Below, one piece after another: positions 41,403-54,722 of a stretch of DNA of 64,000 nt. How positions within the stretch are numbered: position 1 is the first letter of the stretch; every line of letters starts with the position of its first letter. Both the position numbers and the translations under genes were made by a program. The stretch comes from Citrobacter amalonaticus (GTDB lineage Bacteria; Pseudomonadota; Gammaproteobacteria; Enterobacterales; Enterobacteriaceae). The notes below the pieces were generated by a model that saw nothing but the letters and a program-made list of their open reading frames with translations, made no database searches and was not told where the DNA came from. The stretch covers positions 744,122 to 808,121 of the forward strand of contig NZ_JAGTXM010000001.1 in NCBI RefSeq assembly GCF_018252635.1. The letters are read 5' to 3'.

Positions 41403-42743
41403 ATGAACGCACAATTTACTACCCCTGTTGTTACGGCAATGCAGGTTATTCCGGTTGCGGGTCACGACAGTATGCTGATGAACCTGAGTGGTGCGCATGC
41501 CCCGTTCTTCACGCGTAATATTGTAATTATCAAAGATAATTCAGGTCATACTGGTGTAGGTGAAATTCCTGGTGGCGAAAAAATCCGTCAGACGCTGGAA
41601 GAGGCGATCCCACTGGTGGTGGGTAAGCAGCTCGGCGAGTACAAGAACGTGTTGAATGCGGTGCGCAATACCTTTGCCGATCGTGACTCAGGCGGACGCG
41701 GTCTGCAAACGTTCGATCTGCGCACCACTATCCATGTGGTCACCGGGATTGAAGCTGCGTTGCTGGATCTGCTGGGACAGCATCTGGGCGTAAACGTGGC
41801 GTCTCTGCTGGGCGACGGTCAACAGCGTAGTGAAGTGGAAATGCTCGGTTATCTGTTCTTCGTCGGTAACCGCAACGCTACACCGCTGCCGTATCAGAGC
41901 CAACCGGATGAGCAGTGCGACTGGTATCGTCTGCGTCATGAAGAGGCGATGACGCCCGAGGCGGTCGTCCGTCTGGCTGAAGCCGCGTACGAAAAATACG
42001 GTTTTAACGATTTTAAACTGAAGGGGGGCGTACTGGCTGGGGAAGAAGAGGCGGAATCGATTGTGGCGCTGGCAAAACGTTTCCCGCAGGCGCGTGTGAC
42101 GTTGGATCCGAATGGCGCATGGTCGCTGAATGAAGCGATCAAAATCGGTAAGTACCTGAAAGGATCTCTGGCCTACGCGGAAGATCCATGTGGCGCTGAG
42201 CAGGGGTTCTCGGGGCGTGAGGTGATGGCGGAGTTTCGGCGCGCCACCGGTCTGCCGACAGCGACCAACATGATCTCCACCGACTGGCGTCAGATGGGCC
42301 ATACGCTGTCACTACAGTCGGTGGATATTCCGCTGGCTGACCCGCACTTCTGGACGATGCAGGGCTCTGTGCGCGTCGCGCAGATGTGCCATGAGTTCGG
42401 TCTGACCTGGGGTTCACACTCCAATAACCACTTTGACGTTTCGCTGGCGATGTTCACCCATGTGGCCGCCGCGGCACCGGGCAAGATCACGGCGATCGAC
42501 ACCCACTGGATCTGGCAGGAAGGCAACCAGCGCCTGACTAAAGAGCCGTTTGAAATTAAAGGCGGCATGGTACAGGTACCGGCAAAACCGGGTCTGGGTG
42601 TTGAACTGGATATGGACCAGGTCATGAAAGCCCACGAGCTGTATCAGAAGCACGGGCTGGGCGCACGTGATGACGCGATGGGAATGCAGTATCTTATCCC
42701 GAACTGGACGTTCGATAACAAACGTCCGTGCATGGTTCGTTAA
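41403..42743 (+). CDS. gudD: Glucarate dehydratase GudD
   Basis: GudD dehydrates D-glucarate (and L-idarate) to 5-dehydro-4-deoxy-D-glucarate in the cytoplasm with Mg2+. From the ATG at 41403 (after AAGGACTC) it has 446 residues, the E. coli length. Active-site stretches [49 protein letters not shown] and [13 protein letters not shown] match the family. It lies 19 bp after gudX in one operon. A terminator-like stem follows. Confidence 0.97.
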   Translation: MNAQFTTPVVTAMQVIPVAGHDSMLMNLSGAHAPFFTRNIVIIKDNSGHTGVGEIPGGEKIRQTLEEAIPLVVGKQLGEYKNVLNAVRNTFADRDSGGRGLQTFDLRTTIHVVTGIEAALLDLLGQHLGVNVASLLGDGQQRSEVEMLGYLFFVGNRNATPLPYQSQPDEQCDWYRLRHEEAMTPEAVVRLAEAAYEKYGFNDFKLKGGVLAGEEEAESIVALAKRFPQARVTLDPNGAWSLNEAIKIGKYLKGSLAYAEDPCGAEQGFSGREVMAEFRRATGLPTATNMISTDWRQMGHTLSLQSVDIPLADPHFWTMQGSVRVAQMCHEFGLTWGSHSNNHFDVSLAMFTHVAAAAPGKITAIDTHWIWQEGNQRLTKEPFEIKGGMVQVPAKPGLGVELDMDQVMKAHELYQKHGLGARDDAMGMQYLIPNWTFDNKRPCMVR

Positions 42744-42749
42744 GATGTC

Positions 42750-42779
42750 AACCGGTCCTAAAAGGGCCGGTTATTTTTT
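42750..42779 (+). terminator. Terminator after gudD
   Basis: AACCGGTCC-taaaa-GGGCCGGTT, a stem with one mismatch, is followed by ATTTTTTA. It lies 6 bp beyond the gudD stop and before the glycerate kinase gene. Confidence 0.8.
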
Positions 42780-42831
42780 ATCGGTAAACCGGGTGTATGC
42801 TTAACAGAGTCAACATGCGTAAGGACGGCTT

Positions 42832-43974
42832 ATGAAAATAGTGATCGCACCGGACTCGTATAAGGAAAGTTTGAGTGCTCTTGAGGTGGCGAACGCCATT
42901 GAGCAAGGTTTTCGTGAAATCTGGCCCGATGCGGATTACGTAAAACTTCCGGTTGCGGATGGTGGTGAAGGAACGGTTGAAGCCATGGTGGCCGCGACGG
43001 CGGGGCGCATTGTTGATGTCGACGTTACGGGCCCTCTGGGAGAGCCGGTCACCGCATTTTTCGGTTTATCCGGCGATGAGCGCACGGCCTTCATTGAGAT
43101 GGCGGCAGCCAGCGGTCTGGAACAGGTGCCTGTCGCGTTACGCGATCCATTAAAAACGACCTCCTGGGGAACCGGAGAGTTGATTCGTCATGCGCTGGAT
43201 GCTGGCGTAGACCATATTATTATCGGGCTCGGCGGCAGTGCGACCAACGACGGCGGCGCGGGCATGGTGCAGGCGTTAGGGGCAAAATTGCTTGATGCTC
43301 AACAGAATGACATTGGTCAGGGCGGTGCGGCTCTTGAGGCGCTTGAGCAAATTGACATCAGCCAACTGGATAAGCGTCTGGCGGCCTGCCGGATAGAAGT
43401 GGCCTGCGATGTGACCAATCCGTTGACCGGTAAAGAGGGGGCGTCGGCGGTGTTTGGCCCACAAAAAGGGGCAACAGCAGAAACGATCGATCGTCTGGAT
43501 ACGGCACTGGCGCATTATGCGCAGATGATTGCCCGCGATCTGCAAGTGGATGTCCTTGAGCTGGCCGGCGGCGGTGCCGCAGGCGGTATGGGCGCGGCGC
43601 TGTATGCGTTTTGCGGTGCGCAACTGCGACGAGGAATTGAAATAGTCACCGATGCTCTCCAGTTGGATGAGTGTGTCGCTGATGCCGATCTGGTGGTAAC
43701 CGGCGAAGGGCGCATCGACAGCCAGACCATTCACGGTAAAGTGCCGGTCGGCGTGGCGAAGGTGGCAAAGCGTTACCACAAGCCGGTGATTGGTATTGCT
43801 GGTAGCCTGACGCCGGATGTTGGCATCGTCCATGAACATGGGCTGGATGCGGTCTTTAGCGTGATTTATACCATTTGTACGCTGGACGATGCGTTGAAGA
43901 ATGCCGCAGAGAATGTGCGCATGACCGCACGCAATGTCGCAGCCACGCTCAAAATGGGACGGACGCTACGCTGA
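42832..43974 (+). CDS. Glycerate 2-kinase (GarK/GlxK family)
   Basis: A 380-residue kinase that phosphorylates D-glycerate to 2-phosphoglycerate with ATP. It begins KIVIAPDSYKESLSA and contains VADGGEGTVEAM, GLGGSATNDGGAGM and VVTGEGRIDSQTIHGK, the marks of the family. Glycerate is the end product of the glucarate/galactarate pathway, so the gene completes the route next to gudPXD; E. coli K-12 has no kinase gene here (garK is elsewhere). A terminator lies between it and gudD, so it may have its own promoter. GarK and GlxK are too alike for me to choose between them. Confidence 0.93.
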   Translation: MKIVIAPDSYKESLSALEVANAIEQGFREIWPDADYVKLPVADGGEGTVEAMVAATAGRIVDVDVTGPLGEPVTAFFGLSGDERTAFIEMAAASGLEQVPVALRDPLKTTSWGTGELIRHALDAGVDHIIIGLGGSATNDGGAGMVQALGAKLLDAQQNDIGQGGAALEALEQIDISQLDKRLAACRIEVACDVTNPLTGKEGASAVFGPQKGATAETIDRLDTALAHYAQMIARDLQVDVLELAGGGAAGGMGAALYAFCGAQLRRGIEIVTDALQLDECVADADLVVTGEGRIDSQTIHGKVPVGVAKVAKRYHKPVIGIAGSLTPDVGIVHEHGLDAVFSVIYTICTLDDALKNAAENVRMTARNVAATLKMGRTLR

Positions 43975-43984
43975 GCGAGCCGCA

Positions 43985-44015
43985 GGCCGGATGGCGCGAT
44001 GCCTGTCCGGCCTAT
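43985..44015. repeat. Single REP unit at the end of barA
   Basis: GGCCGGATGGCGCGATGCC with TGTCCGGCCTA, one REP unit between two convergent genes; it overlaps the barA stop codon by 3 bases. Confidence 0.8.
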
Positions 44016-46768
44016 AACAGCCATTTTCGCGCTTCACGCGCCACGTTATCCATCTCGTCCAGCAGTTCCAGAAACTCGGGTTCCAGATCTTCTTCTGGCG
44101 TCCCTTCGCGCAACTGGCTTTCCAGCAACTGACACAAATTCTTCATGCGCGGTACGCCGCTATAGCCGCAACTGCCATGCAGTTTATGAATCAGATCGAT
44201 TAAGCCTTGCGGGTTTTCTCCCACCAGTTGCTCTTCAATTTTATTACGCACTTCTGGCAGGAAATCGATCAGCATTTGCAGCATATCGCGTGCCAGATCC
44301 GGTTTCCCGGCAGCCTGGCGCAGCGCCAGTTGCCAGTCCAGCGTGGCATTTGGGTTGAAAACGGGTTCGATCGGTTCAGCGCTAATCTGGCGCGTCGGAA
44401 CGGCTGCGCCGGGTTTATAGCGTTGCAGCAGGTTACAGAGCTTCTCTTCTTCGATCGGTTTTGCCAGATAGTCATTCATTCCGGCACTCAGTAATTTCTC
44501 TTTCTGACCTGCCATTGCGTGCGCGGTGACGGCAATTACCGGGGTTTGTTGTTGATGGGGAAGCTGGTGGATCAGTTCGCAGGCCCGAATGCCATCCATG
44601 TCTGGCATCTGAATATCCATCAGGATCAGATCAAACTGCATTTGCTTCGCGCGATCGACCGCCTGTTGACCGCTATCACACAGCTCAACGTGTTGAACCA
44701 GATCGTCCAGCAGTGCGCCGATAAGCTTCAGATTCGCTGGATTATCATCAACCGCCATCACCGTCATGGCAATTTTGCTCTCGTCTGAGATCAGTGCGCT
44801 TTCGTGGGGGTTTTGACGGCACAAATCTACCAGCGCCGGCAGCAGACGCGTGGAGGTCAAAGGTTTTAGCAGACAACTGGCCACGCCGTCCTGCTTGAGT
44901 TTCTCGGCATTCACCTGAGCGTGGCACGGCAGCGCCAGCATCAGGAAGTCGGCCATTTTCGTCGCCTGAATTAGCCGCTCGTGCTGCATCGTCAGCGGCT
45001 CTTTGAAGGTGACGGCCACGCCAAGCAGCATAAAGTCGTAGTGCTCAACGGTCAGTGCGGAAAACGTTGGGCTGTAGACCACCTCCAGCGGCGTTTCGCT
45101 GAGTATATCCAGCGTGCATTGCGCGGCGGCGGCATTCGGCTCTATGTAGGCAATGCGTTTTCCGGCCAGACATGCGGTGGCCGGACCGTCGTTGATCACA
45201 TTCGGATTCAGATCGAGATTGATATGGAACCAGAAGGTTGAACCGCGATGCGGCTGGCTGTGGAAGGAGATATCGCCCCCCATTTCGTTGACCAGTTTCT
45301 GCGTGATCACCAGCCCCAGCCCGGTTCCACCATGGCGACGGGAGATACTGGCATCGGCCTGACGGAAAGCCTGGAACAGGCGCGACTGATCGCGCTCGGG
45401 GATACCGATACCCGTATCGCGGATCTGTACTTCGATCTGCACTTTGGTGTTACTCAGCGAGCGCTTTTCCACCAGAATGTCGATGTTGCCGCTCTCGGTG
45501 AATTTAATAGCGTTGCCGACCAGATTGGTGATCACCTGCTGTAAACGCAGCGGGTCGCCAATCACGTTGTCCGGCACGTCATTTTTAATATTGAGCGTCA
45601 GCTCCAGCCCTTTGTCGTGCGACGAATGCGCCAGCAGCGTCACCACTTCATCGAGGGTATTGCGAAGTGCAAAAGGAATACTTTCGAGAATCAGTTTACC
45701 CGCTTCCAGCTTAGAAAAATCGAGAACGTCGTTGATGATTGCCAGCAGATTATTTGCCGATCGTTCGATGGTATTCAGGTGGTCGCGCTGGGTGGTGTTC
45801 AGTTCTGTTTTCAGCGTCAGGCGCGTAAAGCCGATCACGCCGTTCAGCGGGGTACGCAGCTCATGGGACATATTGGCCAGAAATTCAGACTTGATACGCG
45901 CCGCTTCTTGTGCGCGTTTTTTCGCCAGATCCAGCTCGACGTTTTGGATCTCCATCTGTTCGAGCGTTTCACGCAAATCAGAGGTCGCCTGATCGATATT
46001 GTGCTGCATCTCTTCGTGATAGGCGGCGAGTGACATGGCCATCGAGTTAATGCCGTTTTTCAGCATATCCAGCTCGCCAAGCATAAAGCCCTCAACACGG
46101 CTGTCGAGTTGCCCCCGGCGGATGCGGTCAACCGTATTGACCATGTTGCGAATGGGGCCTGTCACATCGCGCATCAGACGCCAGCCAAAGATCAGCGCAA
46201 TGCCAATACAAAACAGCATCATCACGGTGGAAATGAAGATTTCTTTATACTGTTGTAAGCGGACGGACTTGAGATCGAGCTCAAGCGCCACATATCCCAA
46301 CATATTACCCGCGTTTTTTGCATCAGTGGCCGGGGATTCGTCAAGTGAATAGCTTTCTGAAACGATCGGCGTGCGCAGAATTAAAATATCGCCATGACGT
46401 TCAACGCTCAGTCGGCGCGGGAACGGAGAGCCCGGCGGCAGCTGCATTTCTGACGGATTGAGGTTGAAATTCGAGGTGACGAAGAGGCGATTATTCTCGT
46501 CGTAGACCGAAATCGCGCGCACGATATCAGAGTGGCGGCGATGTAGAACGCTGATGAGTTGGCCGATGGATTCGCGGTTTTGCAGGTTCATACCGTATTC
46601 GGTAGAGACCGCGAGAGGCTCGATGATACTGGCACCGGCATCTTCCAGTTGACGCTGCAAGTCGTGGTAGCGATGCACAACAAAAAAGATACTGAGCAGT
46701 AAACCAATAAGCACGGTCGGGGCCAGGATCAGAATCATCATGCGAGCGCGCAGGCTGTAGTTGGTCAT
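44012..46768 (-). CDS. barA: Tripartite sensor histidine kinase BarA
   Basis: BarA senses short-chain carboxylates and phosphorylates UvrY, which turns on csrB and csrC. The 918-residue protein has the E. coli length: two membrane segments (about residues 10-30 and 175-197) flank a periplasmic domain, then HAMP, a histidine-kinase domain with [16 protein letters not shown] (H302), HATPase with [13 protein letters not shown], a receiver domain with [13 protein letters not shown] (D718) and an HPt domain with [14 protein letters not shown] (H861). It is divergent from rlmD. Its output RNA csrB is encoded 8 kb away in this window; uvrY is not here. Confidence 0.98.
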   Translation of the reverse strand: MTNYSLRARMMILILAPTVLIGLLLSIFFVVHRYHDLQRQLEDAGASIIEPLAVSTEYGMNLQNRESIGQLISVLHRRHSDIVRAISVYDENNRLFVTSNFNLNPSEMQLPPGSPFPRRLSVERHGDILILRTPIVSESYSLDESPATDAKNAGNMLGYVALELDLKSVRLQQYKEIFISTVMMLFCIGIALIFGWRLMRDVTGPIRNMVNTVDRIRRGQLDSRVEGFMLGELDMLKNGINSMAMSLAAYHEEMQHNIDQATSDLRETLEQMEIQNVELDLAKKRAQEAARIKSEFLANMSHELRTPLNGVIGFTRLTLKTELNTTQRDHLNTIERSANNLLAIINDVLDFSKLEAGKLILESIPFALRNTLDEVVTLLAHSSHDKGLELTLNIKNDVPDNVIGDPLRLQQVITNLVGNAIKFTESGNIDILVEKRSLSNTKVQIEVQIRDTGIGIPERDQSRLFQAFRQADASISRRHGGTGLGLVITQKLVNEMGGDISFHSQPHRGSTFWFHINLDLNPNVINDGPATACLAGKRIAYIEPNAAAAQCTLDILSETPLEVVYSPTFSALTVEHYDFMLLGVAVTFKEPLTMQHERLIQATKMADFLMLALPCHAQVNAEKLKQDGVASCLLKPLTSTRLLPALVDLCRQNPHESALISDESKIAMTVMAVDDNPANLKLIGALLDDLVQHVELCDSGQQAVDRAKQMQFDLILMDIQMPDMDGIRACELIHQLPHQQQTPVIAVTAHAMAGQKEKLLSAGMNDYLAKPIEEEKLCNLLQRYKPGAAVPTRQISAEPIEPVFNPNATLDWQLALRQAAGKPDLARDMLQMLIDFLPEVRNKIEEQLVGENPQGLIDLIHKLHGSCGYSGVPRMKNLCQLLESQLREGTPEEDLEPEFLELLDEMDNVAREARKWLL

Positions 46769-46825
46769 GGAGTTCCGTTATGGGACAATTAGGGTCACAC
46801 TGTTAAATTGAGAATATCCTCGTCG

Positions 46826-48124
46826 ATGGCGCAATTCTACTCTGCAAAACGGCGCGTGACGACGCGCCAGATCATAACCGTTACCGTCAATGACCTCGAT
46901 GCTTTTGGTCAGGGTGTTGCGCGACACAACGGAAAGACGCTGTTTATCCCCGGATTGCTTCCGCAGGAAAGTGCGGATGTGGCGATCACCGAAGATAAAA
47001 AACAGTACGCGAAAGCCCAGGTTAAGCGCCGTTTGAATGATAGCCCGGATCGCGTTACGCCGCGCTGTCCACACTTTGGCATTTGCGGCGGCTGTCAGCA
47101 ACAGCATGCCAGTATCGAACTGCAGCAGCGCAGTAAAAGCGCCGCGCTGTCACGCCTGATGAACAACGATGTCGCTGAGGTGATCGCTGATGCGCCGTGG
47201 GGCTATCGCCGACGCGCGCGTTTAAGTCTCCATTACCAACCGAAAACCCAGCAGTTCCAGATGGGATTTCGCAAATCAGCGTCCAGCGATATCGTCGATG
47301 TCAAACAATGCCCTATTCTGGTGCCCCAACTTGAAGCATTGCTGCCCGATCTTAGGGCATGCCTCGGCAGCCTGCAGGGAATTCGCCATCTGGGGCACGT
47401 TGAACTGGTGCAGGCAGGCAGCGGCACGCTGATGATTCTGCGCCATACCGCGCCATTAAGTCGTGCGGATAACGAAAAACTGGAATGCTTTTCGCATTCA
47501 AAGGGACTGTCTCTGTATCTGGCGCCGCAAAGCGAGATACTGGAAACGGTGACGGGTCAGACGCCCTGGTATGAGTCAAACGGGCTACGCTTAAACTTTA
47601 GTCCGCGTGATTTTATTCAGGTCAACGAAGGCGTGAATCAGAAAATGGTGGCCAGCGCGCTGACGTGGCTGGACATACAGCCTGGCGAACGCGTGCTGGA
47701 TCTCTTTTGCGGGATGGGCAATTTTACACTCCCGTTGGCGACCCGGGCGGCAAGCGTCGTCGGGGTGGAAGGCGTGCTTGCATTGGTGGAAAAAGGGCGC
47801 GAAAACGCGCAACAAAATGGGTTACACAACGTGACATTTTTTCATGAAAATCTTGAAGAGGATGTCACCCGACAGCCGTGGGCCAAAAACGGTTTTGATA
47901 AAATCTTGCTCGACCCAGCGCGCGCAGGGGCTGCAGGTGTAATGCAACATATTATAAAATTGCAGCCTGGCCGCATTGTTTATGTATCCTGTAATCCAGC
48001 CACGCTGGCGCGTGATAGTGAGGCGTTATTACGCGCGGGATACCAGATACAGCGGCTGGCGATGCTCGACATGTTCCCCCACACGGGACATCTGGAATCG
48101 ATGGTGTTGTTTGAGCATTCATAA
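46826..48124 (+). CDS. rlmD: 23S rRNA (uracil(1939)-C(5))-methyltransferase RlmD
   Basis: RlmD (RumA) methylates U1939 of 23S rRNA with SAM and contains a [4Fe-4S] cluster. From the ATG at 46826 it has 432 residues, one fewer than E. coli; six upstream codons are open but the family starts [15 protein letters not shown] domain is N-terminal, the cluster cysteines lie in [13 protein letters not shown] and CPIL, the SAM site is [15 protein letters not shown], and the catalytic cysteine is in [12 protein letters not shown]. It precedes relA as in E. coli. Confidence 0.97.
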   Translation: MAQFYSAKRRVTTRQIITVTVNDLDAFGQGVARHNGKTLFIPGLLPQESADVAITEDKKQYAKAQVKRRLNDSPDRVTPRCPHFGICGGCQQQHASIELQQRSKSAALSRLMNNDVAEVIADAPWGYRRRARLSLHYQPKTQQFQMGFRKSASSDIVDVKQCPILVPQLEALLPDLRACLGSLQGIRHLGHVELVQAGSGTLMILRHTAPLSRADNEKLECFSHSKGLSLYLAPQSEILETVTGQTPWYESNGLRLNFSPRDFIQVNEGVNQKMVASALTWLDIQPGERVLDLFCGMGNFTLPLATRAASVVGVEGVLALVEKGRENAQQNGLHNVTFFHENLEEDVTRQPWAKNGFDKILLDPARAGAAGVMQHIIKLQPGRIVYVSCNPATLARDSEALLRAGYQIQRLAMLDMFPHTGHLESMVLFEHS

Positions 48125-48175
48125 TGAATCACGGCTTGTCGACTTCGACAGGTCACGTCCCTTAAGGAGAGGACA

Positions 48176-50410
48176 ATGGTTGCGGTAAGAAGTGCACATC
48201 TAAATAAAGCTGGGGAATTTGACCCGAAAAAGTGGATCGAAAGTCTTGGGATCTCCAGCCAGCAGTCATGTGAACGCTTAGCCGAAACCTGGGCGTATTG
48301 CCTGCAACAGACACAGGGGCATCCCGATGCGGAGCTGCTGCTGTGGCGTGGCGTGGAGATGGTGGAAATTCTCTCGACGCTGAGTATGGATATCGACACG
48401 CTGCGGGCTGCGCTGCTGTTCCCTCTGGCCGATGCCAATGTCGTTAGCGAAGATACCCTGCAGGAAAGCGTAGGTAAGTCTATCGTCAATCTGATTCATG
48501 GCGTGCGTGACATGGCGGCCATTCGCCAACTGAAAGCGACCCATACCGATTCCGTCTCCTCTGAGCAGGTCGATAACGTGCGACGGATGCTGTTGGCGAT
48601 GGTCGATGATTTCCGCTGCGTGGTTATTAAACTTGCCGAACGAATCGCCCATCTGCGCGAGGTGAAAGACGCGCCGGAAGATGAGCGCGTACTGGCGGCG
48701 AAAGAGTGCACCAATATCTATGCCCCGCTGGCGAACCGATTAGGTATCGGGCAGTTGAAGTGGGAGCTGGAAGATTATTGCTTCCGCTATCTGCATCCTG
48801 CTGAATACAAACGCATCGCCAAACTGCTACACGAACGCCGTATCGATCGTGAGCACTATATTGAAGAGTTCGTGGGGCATTTGCGCGCTGAGATGAAAAC
48901 GGAAGGCGTGAAGGCGGAAGTGTACGGACGCCCGAAACACATCTACAGCATCTGGCGAAAAATGCAGAAAAAGCATCTGGCGTTTGATGAGTTGTTTGAT
49001 GTCCGCGCCGTGCGTATCGTCGCCGAGCGATTGCAGGACTGCTACGCTGCGCTGGGGATTGTACACACGCATTATCGCCATCTGCCGGATGAGTTTGACG
49101 ACTATGTTGCCAATCCGAAACCGAATGGCTATCAGTCTATTCACACCGTGGTGCTGGGGCCAGGTGGCAAAACGGTTGAGATCCAGATTCGAACCAGACA
49201 AATGCACGAGGACGCCGAACTGGGCGTTGCCGCGCACTGGAAGTATAAAGAAGGCGCAGCCGCAGGCGGCGCGCGTTCAGGCCATGAGGACCGCATTGCC
49301 TGGCTGCGTAAACTGATCGCCTGGCAGGAAGAGATGGCCGATTCCGGCGAAATGCTCGACGAAGTGCGCAGCCAGGTGTTCGACGATCGGGTCTACGTCT
49401 TTACGCCGAAAGGCGATGTGGTGGATCTGCCCGCAGGTTCCACGCCGCTCGACTTTGCCTATCACATTCACAGTGATGTCGGGCACCGTTGTATAGGGGC
49501 GAAAATCGGTGGGCGCATCGTACCGTTTACCTATCAGCTGCAAATGGGCGATCAGATAGAGATCATCACCCAGAAACAGCCGAACCCGAGCCGTGACTGG
49601 CTGAATCCGAATCTGGGCTATGTGACGACCAGTCGTGGCCGTTCGAAAATCCACGCCTGGTTCCGCAAACAGGATCGGGACAAGAACATCCTTGCCGGAC
49701 GGCAGATTCTGGATGATGAACTGTCGCATTTGGGGATAAGCCTCAAAGAGGCGGAAAAGCATCTGCTGCCGCGCTACAACTTCAACGAGCTGGAGGAACT
49801 GCTGGCGGCGATTGGCGGGGGCGATATCCGTCTGAATCAGATGGTGAACTTCCTGCAATCGCAGTTCAACAAACCGAGCGCCGCCGAAGAAGATGCCGCC
49901 GCGCTGAAACAGCTTCAGCAGAAAACGCATGCTCCACAGAACCGGCGTAAGGACGATGGTCGTGTCGTTGTAGAAGGCGTAGGTAACCTGATGCATCACA
50001 TTGCCCGCTGCTGCCAGCCGATTCCGGGCGATGAGATTGTTGGGTTCATTACTCAGGGACGCGGAATTTCCGTCCATCGGGCGGATTGTGAGCAACTGGT
50101 CGAACTGCGTGCGCATGCGCCGGAACGCCTTGTAGATGCCGTCTGGGGTGAAAGCTATTCGGCAGGATACTCGCTGGTGGTGCGGGTTCAGGCCAACGAT
50201 CGCAGTGGCTTACTGCGTGATATCACGACGATTCTGGCAAACGAGAAGGTCAACGTGCTTGGCGTCGCCAGCCGTAGTGATACCAAACAGCAGCTTGCCA
50301 CTATCGATATGACGATAGAAATCTACAACCTGCAGGTGCTGGGACGCGTGCTCAGTAAGCTGAATCAGGTGCCTGATGTGATTGACGCGCGTCGTCTTCA
50401 CGGTAATTAA
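48176..50410 (+). CDS. relA: GTP pyrophosphokinase RelA
   Basis: RelA makes (p)ppGpp on ribosomes stalled by uncharged tRNA. The product has 744 residues, the E. coli length. The N-terminal hydrolase-like domain lacks a full HD motif and should be inactive; the synthetase domain has GRPKHIYSIWRKMQKK, VRAVRIV and NGYQSIHTVV; a TGS domain follows (VYVFTPKGDVVDLPAGSTPLDFAY), then the zinc-finger region HHIARCCQPIPGDEIVGF and a C-terminal ACT/RRM domain. AAGGAGAGG precedes the ATG. In E. coli mazE and mazF follow; here a REP pair and mazG follow directly. Confidence 0.98.
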   Translation: MVAVRSAHLNKAGEFDPKKWIESLGISSQQSCERLAETWAYCLQQTQGHPDAELLLWRGVEMVEILSTLSMDIDTLRAALLFPLADANVVSEDTLQESVGKSIVNLIHGVRDMAAIRQLKATHTDSVSSEQVDNVRRMLLAMVDDFRCVVIKLAERIAHLREVKDAPEDERVLAAKECTNIYAPLANRLGIGQLKWELEDYCFRYLHPAEYKRIAKLLHERRIDREHYIEEFVGHLRAEMKTEGVKAEVYGRPKHIYSIWRKMQKKHLAFDELFDVRAVRIVAERLQDCYAALGIVHTHYRHLPDEFDDYVANPKPNGYQSIHTVVLGPGGKTVEIQIRTRQMHEDAELGVAAHWKYKEGAAAGGARSGHEDRIAWLRKLIAWQEEMADSGEMLDEVRSQVFDDRVYVFTPKGDVVDLPAGSTPLDFAYHIHSDVGHRCIGAKIGGRIVPFTYQLQMGDQIEIITQKQPNPSRDWLNPNLGYVTTSRGRSKIHAWFRKQDRDKNILAGRQILDDELSHLGISLKEAEKHLLPRYNFNELEELLAAIGGGDIRLNQMVNFLQSQFNKPSAAEEDAAALKQLQQKTHAPQNRRKDDGRVVVEGVGNLMHHIARCCQPIPGDEIVGFITQGRGISVHRADCEQLVELRAHAPERLVDAVWGESYSAGYSLVVRVQANDRSGLLRDITTILANEKVNVLGVASRSDTKQQLATIDMTIEIYNLQVLGRVLSKLNQVPDVIDARRLHGN

Positions 50411-50417
50411 TGATTTG

Positions 50418-50490
50418 TAGGCCGGATAAGGCGTTAGCCGTCATCCGGCAATATCACAATGCCCGATGACGATTCGCTTATCGGGCCTGG
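50418..50490. repeat. REP pair between relA and mazG
   Basis: GGCCGGATAAGGCG with TCATCCGGCA forms one unit, and GCCCGATGACGATTCGC with TTATCGGGCC a second, diverged one. It fills the site occupied by mazEF in E. coli. Confidence 0.8.
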
Positions 50491-50507
50491 GTATTCAGGA
50501 CTCACCA

Positions 50508-51299
50508 ATGAACCAGATTGACCGCCTGCTCGGCATCATGCAGCGCCTGCGCGACCCGGAAACCGGCTGCCCGTGGGATAACGAGCAGACATTTACCACG
50601 CTTGCCCCTTACACCCTTGAAGAAACCTACGAAGTGCTCGATGCGATTTCCCGTGAGGATTTTGACGATCTGCGCGGCGAACTGGGCGACCTGCTGTTTC
50701 AGGTAGTGTTTTACGCGCAGATAGCCCAGGAAGAAGGGCGTTTTGATTTCAATGATATTTGTGCCGCTATCAGTGACAAGCTCGAGCGTCGCCATCCGCA
50801 TGTTTTTGCTGATGCTTCCGCCCGCAACAGCAGCGAAGTGCTGGCCCGTTGGGAACAAATCAAAACCGGCGAACGGGCGCAAAAAGCGCAGCATTCTGCC
50901 CTCGATGATATTCCGCGCAGTTTACCGGCGTTAATGCGGGCGCAGAAAATCCAGAAGCGCTGTTCGAATGTCGGTTTTGACTGGACGACGCTGGGGCCGG
51001 TGGTCGATAAGGTGTACGAAGAGATCGACGAGGTCATGCACGAGGCCCGGCAGGTCGTTGTCGACCAGGCTAAACTGGAAGAGGAAATGGGGGATTTACT
51101 GTTTGCCACCGTCAATATGGCCCGTCATTTAGGCACTAAAGCGGAGACCGCCCTGCAAAAAGCCAATCAAAAGTTCGAGCGGCGTTTTCGTGAGGTCGAA
51201 CGGATTGTGGCGGCGCGGGGTCTGGAAATGACCGGTGTTGATCTGGAAACGATGGAAGAAGTCTGGCAGCAGGTAAAACGGCAGGAAATTGATCTCTAA
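50508..51299 (+). CDS. mazG: Nucleoside triphosphate pyrophosphohydrolase MazG
   Basis: MazG hydrolyses NTPs and dNTPs to monophosphates and pyrophosphate and is thought to lower (p)ppGpp-related stress in E. coli. From the ATG at 50508 the protein has 263 residues, the E. coli length; 14 upstream codons are open but fall in REP sequence. It is a tandem MazG protein: the first domain has GCPWDNEQTF and EETYEVLDAI, the second KVYEEIDEVMHEA and EEEMGDLLFATVNMAR with the metal-binding acidic residues. It follows relA without mazEF in between. Confidence 0.96.
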   Translation: MNQIDRLLGIMQRLRDPETGCPWDNEQTFTTLAPYTLEETYEVLDAISREDFDDLRGELGDLLFQVVFYAQIAQEEGRFDFNDICAAISDKLERRHPHVFADASARNSSEVLARWEQIKTGERAQKAQHSALDDIPRSLPALMRAQKIQKRCSNVGFDWTTLGPVVDKVYEEIDEVMHEARQVVVDQAKLEEEMGDLLFATVNMARHLGTKAETALQKANQKFERRFREVERIVAARGLEMTGVDLETMEEVWQQVKRQEIDL

Positions 51300-51421
51300 G
51301 GGAATTGAGTGGTCAAGGGCGTTTTGTGTGATTTTTTAAATAACAAGCGCTTGATTTGCGTCAAAAACATTTACCCCAAAGCGGCTATTTTCTCTTCCCG
51401 TTATGCTGATGAAAGACCGTG
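51300..51421. other. mazG-pyrG gap, promoter-side part
   Basis: The first part of a 350-bp gene-free region. It is AT-rich and presumably contains the pyrG promoter or promoters; I could not identify boxes with confidence. The rest of the gap holds an ERIC element and the pyrG leader. Confidence 0.4.
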
Positions 51422-51560
51422 TATACTGCTTCTTCGAGTTATTCGAGTCGCAACAAGGCGGCGACTGAAAGAATCCCCAGGAACATAGAAATGCTATGTG
51501 GCTGGGGTGAGTGAAGGAAGCCAACACCGGTGCGGCTTGAAGAACGAAGGAGAGGGGATA
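51422..51560. repeat. ERIC element upstream of pyrG
   Basis: The element shows the ERIC landmarks in order: TATACTGC at the left edge, CAACAAGGCGGCGACTGA, AATCCCCAGGAACATAG, GGCTGGGGTGAGTGAAGG, AGCCAACACCGGTGCGGC and TTGAAGAACGAAGG, ending in GGGGATA. The centre is the characteristic long inverted repeat, CCCCAG...CTGGGG. Length about 139 bp against a typical 127; a repeat of TTCGAGT at the left end explains the difference. It lies in the pyrG 5' region, 90 bp before the start codon. Confidence 0.9.
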
Positions 51561-51634
51561 ATGAAAGTTTGTGGCGTACGTCATGTTCGGGTATACTACT
51601 TTCCCGTCCTGGTTATTCCATCGTTTCACCCTAA

Positions 51635-53287
<1,653 letters not shown>

Positions 53288-53303
53288 GAAGTAAAAAAGT
53301 TAG

Positions 53304-54671
<1,368 letters not shown>

Positions 54672-54698
54672 TCTATTACTGTCGCTTTATACTCTAAG

Positions 54699-54722
54699 AA
54701 ACCCGCTTCGGCGGGTTTTTTT
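54699..54722 (+). terminator. Terminator of eno
   Basis: AACCCGC-ttcg-GCGGGTT followed by a T run, 27 bp after the eno stop: a textbook intrinsic terminator with a UUCG tetraloop. Confidence 0.95.
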
